A stretch of 64,000 nt of DNA, taken from assembly GCA_030062745.1 (NCBI GenBank), contig CP099839.1:3105001-3169000 (forward strand), written 5' to 3'. Below are positions 33,396 through 47,200 of the stretch, piece by piece (position 1 is the first letter of the stretch; the number at the start of each line of letters is the position of its first letter). The notes beneath the pieces were generated by a model. It searched no databases and was not told where the DNA came from. It saw only the letters and a list, made by a program, of their open reading frames with translations. The stretch is from Capitulum mitella. Its lineage: Eukaryota > Arthropoda > Thecostraca > Pollicipedomorpha > Pollicipedidae. The position numbers and the translations under genes are program-made.

Positions 33396-36300
33396 ATGGA
33401 CAACAAGGAAAAGGCAGCAGAGCCAGAAATGAAAGGCTGGCTTTATAAATGGACAAATTACATAAAAGGATATCAGAAAAGGTGGTTTGTGCTATCCAAT
33501 GGCCTTCTTTCGTACTACAGGTAAGCATTTTCCAAAAGCATCTGATGCGATCATAAGGATGTAGCCCTGATTTCCCTCAGGGTGGGGGAGGCCAGATGTC
33601 AAATTTTGTCAAAAGCTGACCACATTCCTGCAAAATCATTCAATATCTAGCATGCAGTGCTTGGTTCAGTGAGGAGAGGAAGCCATGCCCCCTTGACTAC
33701 GTCCGTATGCTATCACGAATTGGTGGTGTTTAAATGAACTGACTGCTGCCAAAAGGATCCTCCACACATACGATTACCAGACTGTTTTCCTGGTAACAGT
33801 GATGCAGAGGATTTGTACATAGTTCAGCCAATCGGTGAATTAGGTTGATGTGCTGGTGATTGTCATGGATATTTCAATGTGTATTTTTAATAGAAGAAAA
33901 ACATGCGTAGAGCAGATGATTTGGATTCGGATCATCGGAATATTCGGATTCGGCAAAAGTCAGAGTCTTGATTTGAAGATTCATATATTCGGCGAATATT
34001 CCGTTGTCCATTTTACATCCAAAGATTCATCGAATGTTCGATTGTCAACCGAACATTCGAATAATGTTTTGCATATCGCTGCCGAATCTGAAGGAATATA
34101 TCAGCCAAATTGTACACAACAAAGCTCATCGGGGCGTTGCCCATCGTACTTTGGGTTGTGTACATTGTTATGGATGAGAGTGATGCTGAGAGTGGCCTTT
34201 CTTAGATATGCACTGCCTCTTCCGCACTGAGGCATGGATCTGCCCATCATATTTCGTGGGGAGATGAGTAGCCTCGAGAATAATCTGACATGCGTGTCTG
34301 GCAACAACGGGCAGAGACGCCGGGGCGGTATCAGTCGGTGAGTGAAGCTGGACGCCACCGTAAAGTACATCATCCTGTCTGTATTGTTTTTTTTTTAATT
34401 TTAGTCCATTGGGACGAATACAGGTCTCTGAGTTCATGAATTGGCATTGTGCGTACTTTTGCACGTATTCTGATTTTCTGTCATCAAAAGCATTTACTAT
34501 TCCTAAATCGAAGCGAGAAATTGCGATGCCGGGAGTCCCTCACATACTCTTCTGGTGACTAAAATTCCAGCTTTGCGTCACGAAGATGTAGTTATTTTTA
34601 AACACATTGTATTTAGCGCGACTTAAAACACGTTTAAGTGCTCTCTTTGAACAGGAGCAAAAACGTGTACGTATACCGTTTACAAAGATCACGTTTTGCT
34701 CTCGATGCTGGAAATACATGTTACGGAGTGGTTAGGATCAATACCGAAGGACAAGCGGAACCTAGCCTTTTGCTATTATTGTCTATGGATACGGTGGTGA
34801 GGAACAAGGAGGAGAGATTCCCACCATCGTCAAGACTGAGGTGGATGCCTTCCCACATTTATCTCTTCTCTTCAAACTTATTATTCCGAAGCGCAGTATC
34901 GTATGAGCTGGACGATTTGTATCTCTGGCTACACAGCAGCATGACTGCCAATCAGAGCGCCCTCTGCCGCTGACGTCATTCCCCTTCCCTGCCTTGGTAG
35001 TGCCCGGCCGCCGCCCGCCCCATGCTCAGCGCCGGTCGCAACTTTAGAGTTCTGCAACTTGTTCTAGCAATTGTGATTCAGCCTGAGTTTTACATGTTGC
35101 TCCGATCGTACCTTTTGGGACGAAACAGCACAAACTTCTAAAGATTGGAATATTTGTTCCGATTGTCCGAATCCCAAAACCTATCGGAATTCTCAGATTA
35201 ATGATGCGGCCTGCCTGCTAAAGGGTTCATCATATTAACCCCGTATTAACCTCAAATGCAGGCTGCAGAGAAATCCAGCGCTTCTTTTTTAGTTTGTTGA
35301 ATACGAACACCTGATCTATTAATACTGGACGGACCAGTCTGGCAAATGCCTGCCTGTTCGTGCCGTCAACACGTGAGAGGGGCACTCGCCGCGACTCTGC
35401 CTCGTCGTGATGAGGCGATTACCCGGTCAGGCCGGGCAGCGGGTGCCGATAAGGGACGAGGGCGTGGAGATGACCTTTGGCTCGGCGCGATTTCATCACG
35501 GGCCCACGTGAGCGCCGGAGGGTGCAGGTGACGGGGTCTCGGTGGGCGGGAGCAGAGGGCGCGATTTGTGGCGACCGTCACCGGGTGTAGTGGAGTGGAT
35601 GTGCATAGGCGAGTCGTTTCTGCTGGCCGCTTCTCCATTCAAGGCACTACCGTTGTGCTCGGCAGGGCAGGGCGTTGTTAGTGACCGAACGCGGCCACAC
35701 GCCGTGCAGAATGTACGTTCATTTGCAACTTACGGCCAAGTTACGCTCAATTTACAAACTGATTCAGTTTTATTTACTCAGAATCGATATCCACGTGGGT
35801 GGCTCCAAGCGGAAAACCGGGGTTTGCATAGGCTGAAGCTCGTTATAGTCTGGCCTTCGTAGTTGCTTTTATATTCAAATTCCTTTTGTGAGACATACTT
35901 ATCGGAAGTTCGGTGCGAAATTTCGCGCCCCTACACAAAGGGATTAACGTGTCTGATTAATTAATGAAATCTTGCATTTAGATGTTCACGTTGGCTACGA
36001 TATTGGCGAGCTACCGTTAAATGGTAGTCTGAAGGGCGGCGTCTTAAGCGCCTTACAGCAGAGAGTGCAGAGGTGTTTACTGCCACCCAGACGCTCTCGG
36101 TGCGTAACGGGCCGCCACGTTGTCTGCGGTTGACTGGGTGAACGATCGCTCCTGGGCCCGTTGCTGGCGTACTGGCGCGGCCATCCGGCCGGCCGGCATC
36201 CCGTGCCGCTCGCCACGTGTGACGCGCCGACCCGTCCGCCAGGAGCCAGGCCGAGATGGCGCACACGTGCCGCGGCACGATCAGCCTGCACGGCGCCGCC

Positions 36301-39300
36301 ATCCACTGCGAGGACTCGTGCAACTTCGTCATCTCCAATGTGTCCAATGGCGGGACGCAGACGTTCCACCTGAAGACGCCGAACGAGATTGAGCGGCAGC
36401 GCTGGATCACCGCGCTGGAGCTGGCGAAGGCCAAGGCTATTCGGGCCCTGGATTCTGGTGAGTGTGGGTAACTTGACGCAGAGTGTCGTACACAGGTGGT
36501 CTGCGGGCTGCTGGAGCTGTGCAGGACCCCTGTCGCGGATTTCTGTTTTTATCGCTTGAGATGTTGGCACAGGTAGTAATGGTGGCTAACTTAGGTGATA
36601 CGTTGTAGGCACCAGCAGTCATTTCATAGTCTTACGCCTTTTACGTCCCCATTTTTTGCGATGCCGCACTTAATAATAGTTTTCTCGTACTGTAACTATA
36701 ATATATCCTTGGCAGAAAGAAGCTTTCATTAGTTCAGCTGCGTACTTCCAGTGCGAAGCAGGTTGGGGGTTTCTGCTAGACTTCTTTTACATCCTTTCAG
36801 ATTTCTTTGTTTTTGGAAGGATGCTGTCTTTCTCTAGTTGTCACGTGAACAGGTACTCACGTTTTCTCAATTTCGAGGATCGCATTTGGGCCGGCAAGAC
36901 TGCTAAACCGTAGCGTGTAGTTATCTTGACTAAACCGTTTCTTATCGCCAGAGCTGATTAACTGTCGTCATTGCCTGCTGTTTATGGCAGAATCTTCTCT
37001 CGAATAAGATATTGTTAGAGCAAGGCTGCTTGCTAGAAAATTACTCAGTTACATAAATTTCGTGTTTTTATGCGACTTTTGTGCAGGTGTGCGCCATCTC
37101 TTGACGATGCGATAAACGTGAAGGAGGAAGGCTTTTGGCATTAATGCGTTATTGCGTTTGTTGTTGTTTGGCCACAGAAGAAGATGGCTTCGATGAAGAA
37201 GAAGAGCCCGACAAAGGAGGATATCCAGGCCGTCATCAGCACCCTGAATGCGAAGCTAGAGGATTTGCAAACTTGTCATGACCTTATTGCAAAACACGCC
37301 TCCACTCTTCACAGGTCAGTAGAAACGAGAAACTGTCCGTGGATATTCCTGTGTATGTTTGCTACTATAACTGTGGCTTGACCCAGCTTAATCGACCTGG
37401 TCACGAAGCTTACGTCCATTTTCAAAGTCACTGTAATCACTGATGGTCACTAAGTTCTCCTGTGTGGTAGTTAAGAAAGCATGTCCATACATTTTAATCA
37501 TGCCCCATATCCTCTTCCGTTCAAGAAGATTTCAGCCTCTTTTGTAAAACAAGTCTTCACATGGGCATCTGCGTGTTTGTTTATTCACCGGACGCGCCCA
37601 GTGAGAGCACGCTGTTTATGATACAAATGTTTATCATGTGTTTTGGTCTCGTGCCGGTTTAGCTTTCATTTCAACGCTCGTTCGGAAATATAGCTGAGGT
37701 CATTTGGTTTTTGCTTGCTATTGAATGTCATTGCACACCCGGCTGAAAAACCGTGTGCAGAGTAAAACAGCTGGTGTTTGACGTGGTGTTGTGCTGCCGG
37801 TTTTTGCTGTGGATGTGCCGGAAATACCAGTCCGCTGATATAACGCCTGCGACGCCCTTGGACGGCACTGCATCAGGCGCCGGGGATTTCGGTGCAGTTG
37901 CACCCGACGCGCATCTGACTCTGGGACCTCAATCCTCATTGGTCAGTCGTTCAGTGTTGACAGATGCAGAATAGCGCGGGAACTGTATGGTTATGTGACA
38001 GTCAGAAACTGGGGGCGTTTTGTGATTTTGTCCACCACCAGTAGGGCTGGCGAGGAAGCTTTTCGCAGTGACGATAGTTTTGTTCCATTCGCTTGGCATA
38101 TGCACCTATTTATAAGCCGCAAAAATGACCGTAAATCATCTCGGGAAAATGACATCCGGCATGGAACGCGGAGTACGAAACGTCAAGATCGTGAGATTTC
38201 CGTACATTTTCTGCTGATGGAAAACGTAGAGTATGGAAAGTACTCGAATTTTGAGGCTATCTTTGGGCTCATAGCCGTCTGTAGTGCAGGTTGTTGGTGA
38301 CGTAAATCACCGGCGACTTCCTATTTTGGATCCCTTATTTTTTGCGGCGCTCGGTCGGAACATGCTCTTCATTAATGCAACACCGTTAACGATTTGTGCC
38401 TCCATGTTTACGTTGACAGTTACATGTTACCTTATGACAGTTACGTATAAATCCTTCCGGCAGCAACGGGCAGTCGGTAAAGACAGAGCTCCTGCGGGCG
38501 TTTTCTGGCGCGCGTTGAGCTCCGTATTTGCCACACCCGAACTCCTGCGGTCCGGGTGGCCCGAATAAATCACCTGCAGTGTGCAGTGGGTCGGTCGGTG
38601 CGTGTCGGCGGGCATTAGGCGGGCGACCTCGCCCCTGTGCGTGCTCCGTCCGTGCGTGCCTGCGCCTGTCCGTCAACAGCCGGGCCGGACCGCTCGGTCT
38701 GCCGGACGCTGGACGCCGGGCCCGGCCGTACAGCACGCGGCCTTGACCGTCTGACGGCACCGGCAGTGTTCGGGACGGCCGGGCGGTGCCGGTGCACCGC
38801 TCGTGCGGTCGGTCGGTCTTGTTTGGGCCGTCTGTCCGTCTGCACCGGTGTGAGGGCCGGGATATCTGTCGGTTGTCCGGTCCCCCCCCCCCACCCCGTG
38901 CAGGCGTATTTCCGTGTAACCGGTCACTGAATGCGGCGTGCAACGTACGTGCGGCGCATACTCATTGCCTCTGTCATCTGATTATCGTCGCATTTCTGTA
39001 TAAGGCGTGGGTTAGAGCCGGTAAAAAATTGAAATCACTGGCGCTTCCATCGATCGGGCGTCCTTGAGGTTCATATCCCATTTCGAACGCCACGTGTCGC
39101 GTGCTGTATGGTTTCTAAACGTAGATGTCGCTCGAATGGACGAGAAAATTTGATTTCACTACCGAGAAGATTGTGACAGTAATCTTCTGTAGCATGATTT
39201 GATTTGATTGATTTGTAGCATTTATGCACCGCTGCAGGTTTTTGAACGTTAGTGTTCGAATGGGCAAGAAAACTGTGTTTCACTACTGAGAAGATTGTGC

Positions 39301-42300
39301 CAATGATATGTTGTACATATTGCGCTTTTCTTATGGCATGGTAGGCATTCATTTACACAGCCGCAGGCTTTCTGGGGTTTCCAAATGTGTCACGGAAACG
39401 CAGCCTTTTACGGCGTTGCGATGCACGACACCGTTTGAAAGCCGCCCTCTGTATGTACACCACCGGACTGCGTGCGTTTTCTGCGTACCCGGAGAGCAGT
39501 GTCGACCCAGTACACCTGCCGGACCGGTGACGCACGTGTCGGGACCTGTTTTTGCGCGGCGCAGCCGTTCGTGACAGCTGCCGGCCGCCGCCCCGGGCCA
39601 GGTGTCCGCGGGCGGTTGCGGCCGCCGGGGACGGCCTGAGCTCGCGGACGGCGGCAGCTGATTGGGCCGTGTCGGGCGCCGACCGGCCCGGCGTGTTTCG
39701 GCCAGTGCCGGCCGGGCGTGCTTCGCTCGCAGGCGGGCGGCGGGCAGGCGGCTCTCGGGATGGCGGGCCGTGGCGTGGGCGGCAGGCTCCCCGCGGAGGT
39801 GACCGCCGCGCGGCCGTGGTCGGGGCGCGGGCCGTAGGCGGCGGGCGGCCGCAGCTCGCGGTCGGTTGGCGGCGGTTTTGGTAGGCCGCCGACCGCGGTC
39901 GTTTCACAATCGGTCGACCCCGGCGCTGCCGTTGTGCGGTGCACGAGACGTCCGGCAACCGTGCGCGAGCGCGATAAAGGGTGGCATTTGGACCGTTCTC
40001 AGGGCATTGCCCTTTCATTTGCTGACTGGCAACGATTGACGATTTGCTTTTAGGAATGTGTGGGGTAAAGGTCGTTTTGTGCAGGTGAATGAATTCGCAT
40101 GATGGCTTTTTACATTTATTCTGTTTTGTATTTTTCTGCTGCAGATCACTGGCCGAATTGGAGAGCTCGGAGAGCGTCCAGGAGGTGACTGCCAAAGTAA
40201 AACAGGTCAACGAGAGAGCGACGCTGTTCAGGATCACCTCGACGGCAATGATTAAGGTGAAAATCCTTCCTCGACCAGCACGCACCGAAACGTAATCTTT
40301 TGACGTATTCTTTTGTGCTGTGCTCTCTGTGCTCTGCTGAACTCACGCAGCTTTTAAGGTCGCCATAAAGTGATGGTACTACTGGTCGAAAGTGTGCATA
40401 GGACGATGATGGTATGCCCATTGGGAAATGTTTTGCTTTGCACGAGATGCTCTCAAATACATTGGATCATATAAAAGCACTATGTTAGCCTGGTCATGAA
40501 GATGGTGAGGATTTGTTGTATGCCACTAGCTGTGGCCGCAGGTACAAACTTAATGCATTTCACGGCGTGGATTTGAATCTCTTGCTCTTTCCACTGCCCT
40601 CCCCGCCGCTCTGCATCTACCGCCCCTGTCCGTCCCGTCGCTCGTCCCTCTCTCCGTCCTCCCGCTCCCGCTCTCTCCCGGGCCTGGGGCTGCCGGCGGC
40701 GCTGATAGCGCGGCGTCTCCGGCGGCCGCCGTCGGTCGCCGCAGCCGCGCCAGTCGGCCGCCGTCCCGGCCGGCCGCCCACCGGCGAGTGCGTCCACCGC
40801 CCGGGGCCGGCCCGTCGCCCGTCACGTGACGGCGCCGCTGCTGAGGAGCGCGGCCGCCGCCCGGAGCGGCGCGGCGCGCCGTGTCCGCCGCCGTCTGAGG
40901 CCCGCCGCGCCCGCAGGCCTGCGCCGACTACCGGGACCTGGTGCAGACGCACGGCCGCAAGTGGCAGCGCATGTTCCAGCACGAGCGCGAGCAGCGCAGC
41001 CGGCTCGAGCAGATGGTCGAGCAGCTGGCCCGCCAGCACTCGCACCTCGAGAACGAGGCCAAGCAGCTCGAGGTCAAGCAGCTCATCAAGAAGGACAGTC
41101 TGACCGGCGGTAGGTCGCGCTGCTGACCGCTGACCGCTGACGGCCGCCGGCTGTCTGCTGATGGCCGTGTGTGGTGTCCTCTCTCCAGGCATACGGAAGC
41201 TTTGTGTCTTTTTCTCATTTGTGTGTTTTGTGTTTTCTCGTTGTGGATGATGTTGGTTTTTATGGAGAACAACATTTTTTATCCCATATGTGCGTTGTTT
41301 TGTTGCCCTCGCTAAATTGTTCATTGGACTGCACACTTGGTTCTTCCCGACAGTCTGTGTTTGTGTGCCGTAGTTTTGGAATAAGAGATGAATTGCTTTC
41401 CGAGTTTTGTATATGTTGGCTCGCCCGTAAGAAGTTTAGGGTGCTACCTCGCATGTTTTCTCTCCTGTTGCTGTGATGTCAGCAGCAAGCGGTTTCAACA
41501 AAGTCAACGGCTACGTTTTACCTTTTCTTATATACTGCAAGCAGGTCGGAGTACTCCAGAAACATGTACATACTCATCAAAAAGCTGCAGCAGAACATCT
41601 CTGCTCGGAACGGGTTTTTTGTCGTAGCATGGCGAGTCGATTTGTTTCATTTCGTTGAAAGGAGACTCTAATCTTATCATAGACCTGTGTTTGTGTGAAA
41701 ATCCGCGGTGGATTACACGATACCATTTATCATCCTTCCCTATGCCGCGCGCTATCGGGCGTTTACGGGGAAGTAGGCTATTACGCATTGTTTGACGTTC
41801 ATGCTGTATGTGAGACTGCATATAAACAAGTCAAAAGTTGAAGTTACAGTTGCCCAAGGAAGCCATTTGATACCAAAGGGCCTGGCGGTTTTTTGTGCGT
41901 TCGCACCGAGATTTTTCGTTCACGGATGTGGTTTTCTGCGAAGCTCTGATCTTGGTAGCAGGAGGTGATGCATGGCGTTTGGACAACGGACAGTTTATCA
42001 TGGCTGTGATGATAAATGTCCTGCAGTCCCGTAAAGCTGACGAGGCGCTCACAATTTATTAGTGGTCGGCAGGAGTGAGTTAGCTCCGAGCGGAACCTCT
42101 GCCGTCCAGCGACCCGCTGGCCCGCTGTGCGCCCTCCGAGCGTGCTCCTGCCATGCGTCCCGTGATGACCGTCTCTGTCGAGTGCTCAGCGTGAGCCCGG
42201 GACGCGACCGCTCCGCCTTCGTCTGCAGTGGCGAGCATCCAGTCGAGCGACGACGAGTTCGAGGATGCCGCCGACGACTTCGGCAGCCACTTCACCGTGG

Positions 42301-44186
42301 CCGTGCCGACCAACCACAAGCGGAGCGGCAGCAACGCGTCCCAGGTCGGGCGGCGCCGCCAGGCTGGCGGCTGCTGCCGGCTGTGCTGCTCGGAGGCGTC
42401 GCTCGGGGGGTTGGAGCTCCGGTTGGGTTTTGAGTTAGCGTGGAATGCTGAGACGTTTACGAAAGTTCCGTCGTGGGCCGTTGCGATCAATAAGCGAGGT
42501 TGCGCAGCGCGGAAGTCGTTAAATAACTGTCCCGAACGTACTCGACCTTGGCGTTGTTAATTCAGATGTATGGATCGCACTGATGATGGGACTTGTGCAC
42601 TGTAGCATGATGCGTTGAACCTGACAGCTTCGTCAAATATTGAACATCGTTTGTACTCATGAGTAGCACTTGCTTTCAGAGATTTGGTGGCCGAAGTGGC
42701 CACGTGATCTGCACGCCTTTCATCCCAGTTGGACGGGCACGAGGCACGTGATTTGAGCCGTGATTTCGTCTCCCCACGGCGCCTTTGCCCCCCCCCCCCC
42801 GTCCCCGGCTGCCGGCCCGCCGTGAGGAGCGGTGCCGCTCACAGCCGCCGCCCGTGCCGCAGACGTCCGAGGGCCGGGACAAGCTGCCCAACGAATCCGA
42901 CTCGAGCAACGAGGAGGATAACTCGGAGATGATCGGCGTCATCGCCCTCAAGCCGGCCAAGGAGAAGGTAACGCGGCGGCGGCCGGGCGGGGCCGGCGGC
43001 GGCCACGTGGCGCGACACGCGGGGGCACTGCTGGCTTGGTGTTCACGGGGCGGGGACAGGTTTGTGTCGGCGGTTTGTGACGCGGGCTGGAGGGCTCTGG
43101 CGGCGCGTTCTGGTTCGGGGCCTGTTTGTCTCGGCCTCCGATCGGTGGAAGTGGGTGTGTTATCGCGGTAGCCGTGGACGCGAGCGAGGTCCCGAGAGAG
43201 GCGGAGCAATCGTTGCGTCTTCTTTGTGGTGACGACAGATGGAAAGCGCTAAAAAATTCGAATTTGGAACTAATTATGTGCCAGAGTACTGGCCAGTTCA
43301 CAGGCTGTTACGCTGTCTGGGCAAAGCGCTGTGGTATGTTTTGCCATGTCATCGCTGCATGTATTCCATGGCGTCCTCTTCCCAGATAGTGCTGGCCTCT
43401 TGACACCATTTGTTAAAAGGTCGTGATTGCGCACGTCTTCCTGTGGCTGACTGACAAAGGAGCCGTGAAAAACGCACCAGAACTTCCATGTCATGAAGAC
43501 GATTGTTACGGTTGTTCGTTAGCCACTGTGTTGCGAAGTTTTGGATTGGGTTGGATCATTTTTTTTTATAGTGTCTGCTTGCCTTGTGCCATTGCTTGTT
43601 GCATTTCTATCACTATCTTCAAAGTATGGTTTCAGCTCTCAGTGATTGTATTCTTTGTGCTAGTGTCACACTCTTTTCGCAAGACAACATCGTTTCATAA
43701 CACGTACCTTCACGCCAATACCGCGCATGTTTCACAAGATTATTTCATTTCACACTTTTTCTTCGAGCCAGCACGATACGTTTGGGACAGTAAGAAAACT
43801 TAAATTTACAATGTTTGCATTTTTCATGCCAGCACCACTTGTCACAGCGCCCCAGCTACACTTGAGACGTCGCCGTCAGAGGTCTTCAGCCGGGTAATGA
43901 GCTATGGAGGCTGAACATGGCGTGTCGCAAATACCATGTGCGAACACAAATTGTGGCATAAGGGTGATGAAACAATGCTGTCGTCCTGACCGCTGGATTT
44001 TTCTGGTGTAATATGAATATTCTGAGGCATTGTGTGGACCGTTGAGCCACCATGGGGTCTGGTTTGCAGCACCTAGAAATGATTGATTAAAGCGGGTAGG
44101 GGTCGGTGCTGTAAAGGCATGGGTACATCAAAAGCCTCTAAAGTCCCCCATTGCTAATAAGAAATGTCAAATGGCACGGTGTTGGG

Positions 44187-44225
<39 letters not shown>

Positions 44226-47200
44226 TACGTATATATGCATGTATTGATTAGATCGTGACTAAATGGTCCTCAGGTGACCTAAGTGTGATTGAAAATGCGA
44301 GGTGCCAGTAGGCGGTGAGTTTTGGTGGCTTAGAGTAAGTTAAAACTGGGATATATGTGAAGCTGTTATTGTAGTTTATATTAAATAACATTCCAGGTTT
44401 GCTGCGATACCCGGCATGGGGTTGGCCACTCGTAACATTCATCCGAGTTTTCATCTTGTCGCTCGACGTCACGTAATTCCAGTTTTTTTTTTGTTGCGTT
44501 GGGGGATGTAGTAGTAAGCATGCATAATTGAGTATAGGATGTCATGGGGATTCAGAGTTCCAATCCTCTGTCGTGCTCAATGTAATTTGGATTTGGCGGT
44601 AGACGAACCTACGATTTTTCGATCCGCTTCGCCGTGAAGTTTCATTTGACGGCTTAATGAGATTATCTAGGGGCGTCGATTGTGATGAAGTTTTCGGAGA
44701 TATCGGGCGTGGAGCGGCGTATGGTTTGATGGCGGCTGCCGCACTGCTGACGCTTATGAAGAGCGCCAGGAGTGATGAAGTCTGTTCCAGTCCCGCCGTC
44801 AGCAGCTGTCCTGATACTGTCGGTGGGATTCGTGAGTTTGTTCTGGCTGCCCGCCCGATGGCTTCGACTGGGCCTTTTCCGATGAGCTGCCTCGCTGTAT
44901 GGTCTCCTCGTTCTTCGCAGTATCCTGCTGCCGCGAGGATCTCGGCACGCTTTCGCGCGCGATTTTCGCCTGATAAGTGGCAGTTTGTACGCTGTCGTCC
45001 CGTTGTGCGGTGCGGAGACGTTGGTGCTGTCTCCCGCGTGGGGGCACCCGACTTGAGGGCGTCGTCGCGGCGATCCGTTGCCTTTGCTGTGTTATTCAGG
45101 CAGCGAAAGGTGTCGCGACACGGAAGAGGCGTAGTGAAAAACCACGGGATCCACTCGAGCCGTTATCGGCGACGTCAGCCGACGGCGTCGGTGATGGGAC
45201 AGATCGATGGGGCTGACGTCAACCGACGGCGTCGGGTATTTTAAATCTCGTCCCGGAGAGCGATCTCGTTTCAGGCTGTCGGTGACTGGCGGAAGCTTGT
45301 TATGCGGTGCAAATCCCAGGCGGTTCAATTATGCCAAGAGGCTGCAGATCGATAGGCTGCTGATGCTGAGTTATGGTTTGGGGCTGGGCGCGCTGTCATC
45401 TGAATATTTCCTGGTCTTTCAGTACACGCTTGCATCAGATCTCACCGGCCGTTTTTTCTGGCTGGGGTGATCGCTGTGGTTCCTCTGTTCCCCTGTTGTC
45501 GCACATCTGCCTTTATTTGAAATAGGCTGTGTTGTTCGGGTGACTGTTTTTGTAGCGAGGTTTGTGAGTTGTTCGGCTCTGGGTACGGTGAGCCGCCGAG
45601 AGCACGGCTCGGGCATAACCCCGGCGTCAGTGTTCCGGTGGCGCTCGAGGCACTGTGACGCCGGCCGAGAGCACGGCTCGGGCATAACCCCGGCGTCAGT
45701 GTTCCGGTGGCGCTCGAGGCACTGTGACGCCGGCCGAGAGCACGGCTCGGGCATAACCCCGGCGTCAGTGTTCCGGTGGCGCTCGAGGTACCGTGACGCC
45801 GGCCGGGGGTCCGATCGGCGCGCGGAGCCGGCCGGCGCGGCGGCCCGGCGGCCGGGCCGGCGCTGAACTCTGGTCCGGCCGGACGTGAGGCCGGGACCCG
45901 GCCGGCCGGTTCCGGTCGCCGCCGCGGCGACAGGGGAGCGCCGCCGACTGAGGCGGCCGAGAACGACTCCGGTCAATGGAGGGCTGTCGGCGGCGGCAGA
46001 ACGAGTGTACAGATGGAGGAGGGACGCTGGCCGCGGCTGTGTCGTCCGGCGTCTGGAGCTCCACCCGTGTGAGGTCATCAGCTGAGCGAGATCGGTGGGA
46101 GGGGGGGGGGGGAGTGAGACGACCGACTTGCCCTCCCGTCCCGGGCGTTCGACCTTGGACGGGCTCCGGTGCCGGCGGCGCTCCCGCCAAGGCGGCCGCC
46201 GGGGGCCTTTATCCAGCCGGCTGTTTATGGCGGCCCCGGACGCCGCCGGTCCTGTGTGCCGGACGCGGCGGCGCGGTCGCCCGTGGCGCATCCTGGTCGC
46301 GCCCGTGTGTGTGTGCGTGCTGTCCGGACGGCGGCCGGCTGGCCGGAGAGGTGAGTGCCCCTTCCTGCGGACCGGCTGGAGGGGTGCGTCCCCTCCCGCA
46401 GGCCGGCTGGAGTGATGGGCGTCCTCCTCTGCGGGCCGGTCCCCAGGGAGGCGGCCGGCGGCCGGTCGTCCTTGTGTGGTGCGTCCGTCACTTCCGCGAC
46501 GCTGCGGCTGTTTACGGAGCTCGGCCGGCCGCGCGGGATCGGCCGGGACAGGCCGCGGCCGGCCGGAGCGCGCAGTACGGACGGACAGCGCCGCCGCGGC
46601 CGGCCGCGACATGTGCCTCTACTTGTGGGTGCTGCGGCGGCGCGCGCTCCGCCGCAAGAGGGTCAGTGCGTGGGCCGGGAGGGCGTGAGTCCGCGCTGGC
46701 CGCGTGGCCGCGCCGGCAGCGTTCGATCGCACTGACGCGGCGGCTGACTCGGCATGTGTGGCCCGTCCGTCCGGTGGGCTGGGTGGCCCGGATAACGGGC
46801 CGCAGATTGCGTGTCAGTGGCGTATGGATTTTGTGCGTTGTCAGTGAGCAGTGGTCGGACGGTCGTCGATGGGCGTTGCCGTGCATGTCCGTCTCTCCCT
46901 CCGCAGTTGCTTCGTGTGCACATCTCGCGCGTTGCGTGTTGCTCCGAAGTGGACCGTTCCATTGCCGGTAGCCGACCCCGGCAGGGACGCCGCCAGCTCC
47001 CCGCCGCCCACCGGTAGGCGTGGGCGGCGGGGAGCTGGCGCTGCCGCGGGTAACGGGCGCGACCTTGGCCGCGTGGGGTCAGCGGCCGTCGACAGGTGGC
47101 CGCGGGGCCATGGCCACCTGCCGGCGGCCGGCCGGCGGGGCGGCGCGCCGTCCGGCTGCGGGCCTGTGCGCGCCGGCGGGTCTGGTTCGTGTCCGTGTCC

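Noticed and set aside
39353-40285. 310-codon minus-strand frame
   Set aside because: It overlaps an OSBP exon in antisense and a GC-rich intron; composition-driven.
45419-46612. 397-codon minus-strand frame
   Set aside because: It arises from the 69-bp tandem repeat and CpG-dense DNA; low-complexity Arg/Pro/Ala sequence, no splice or start support.
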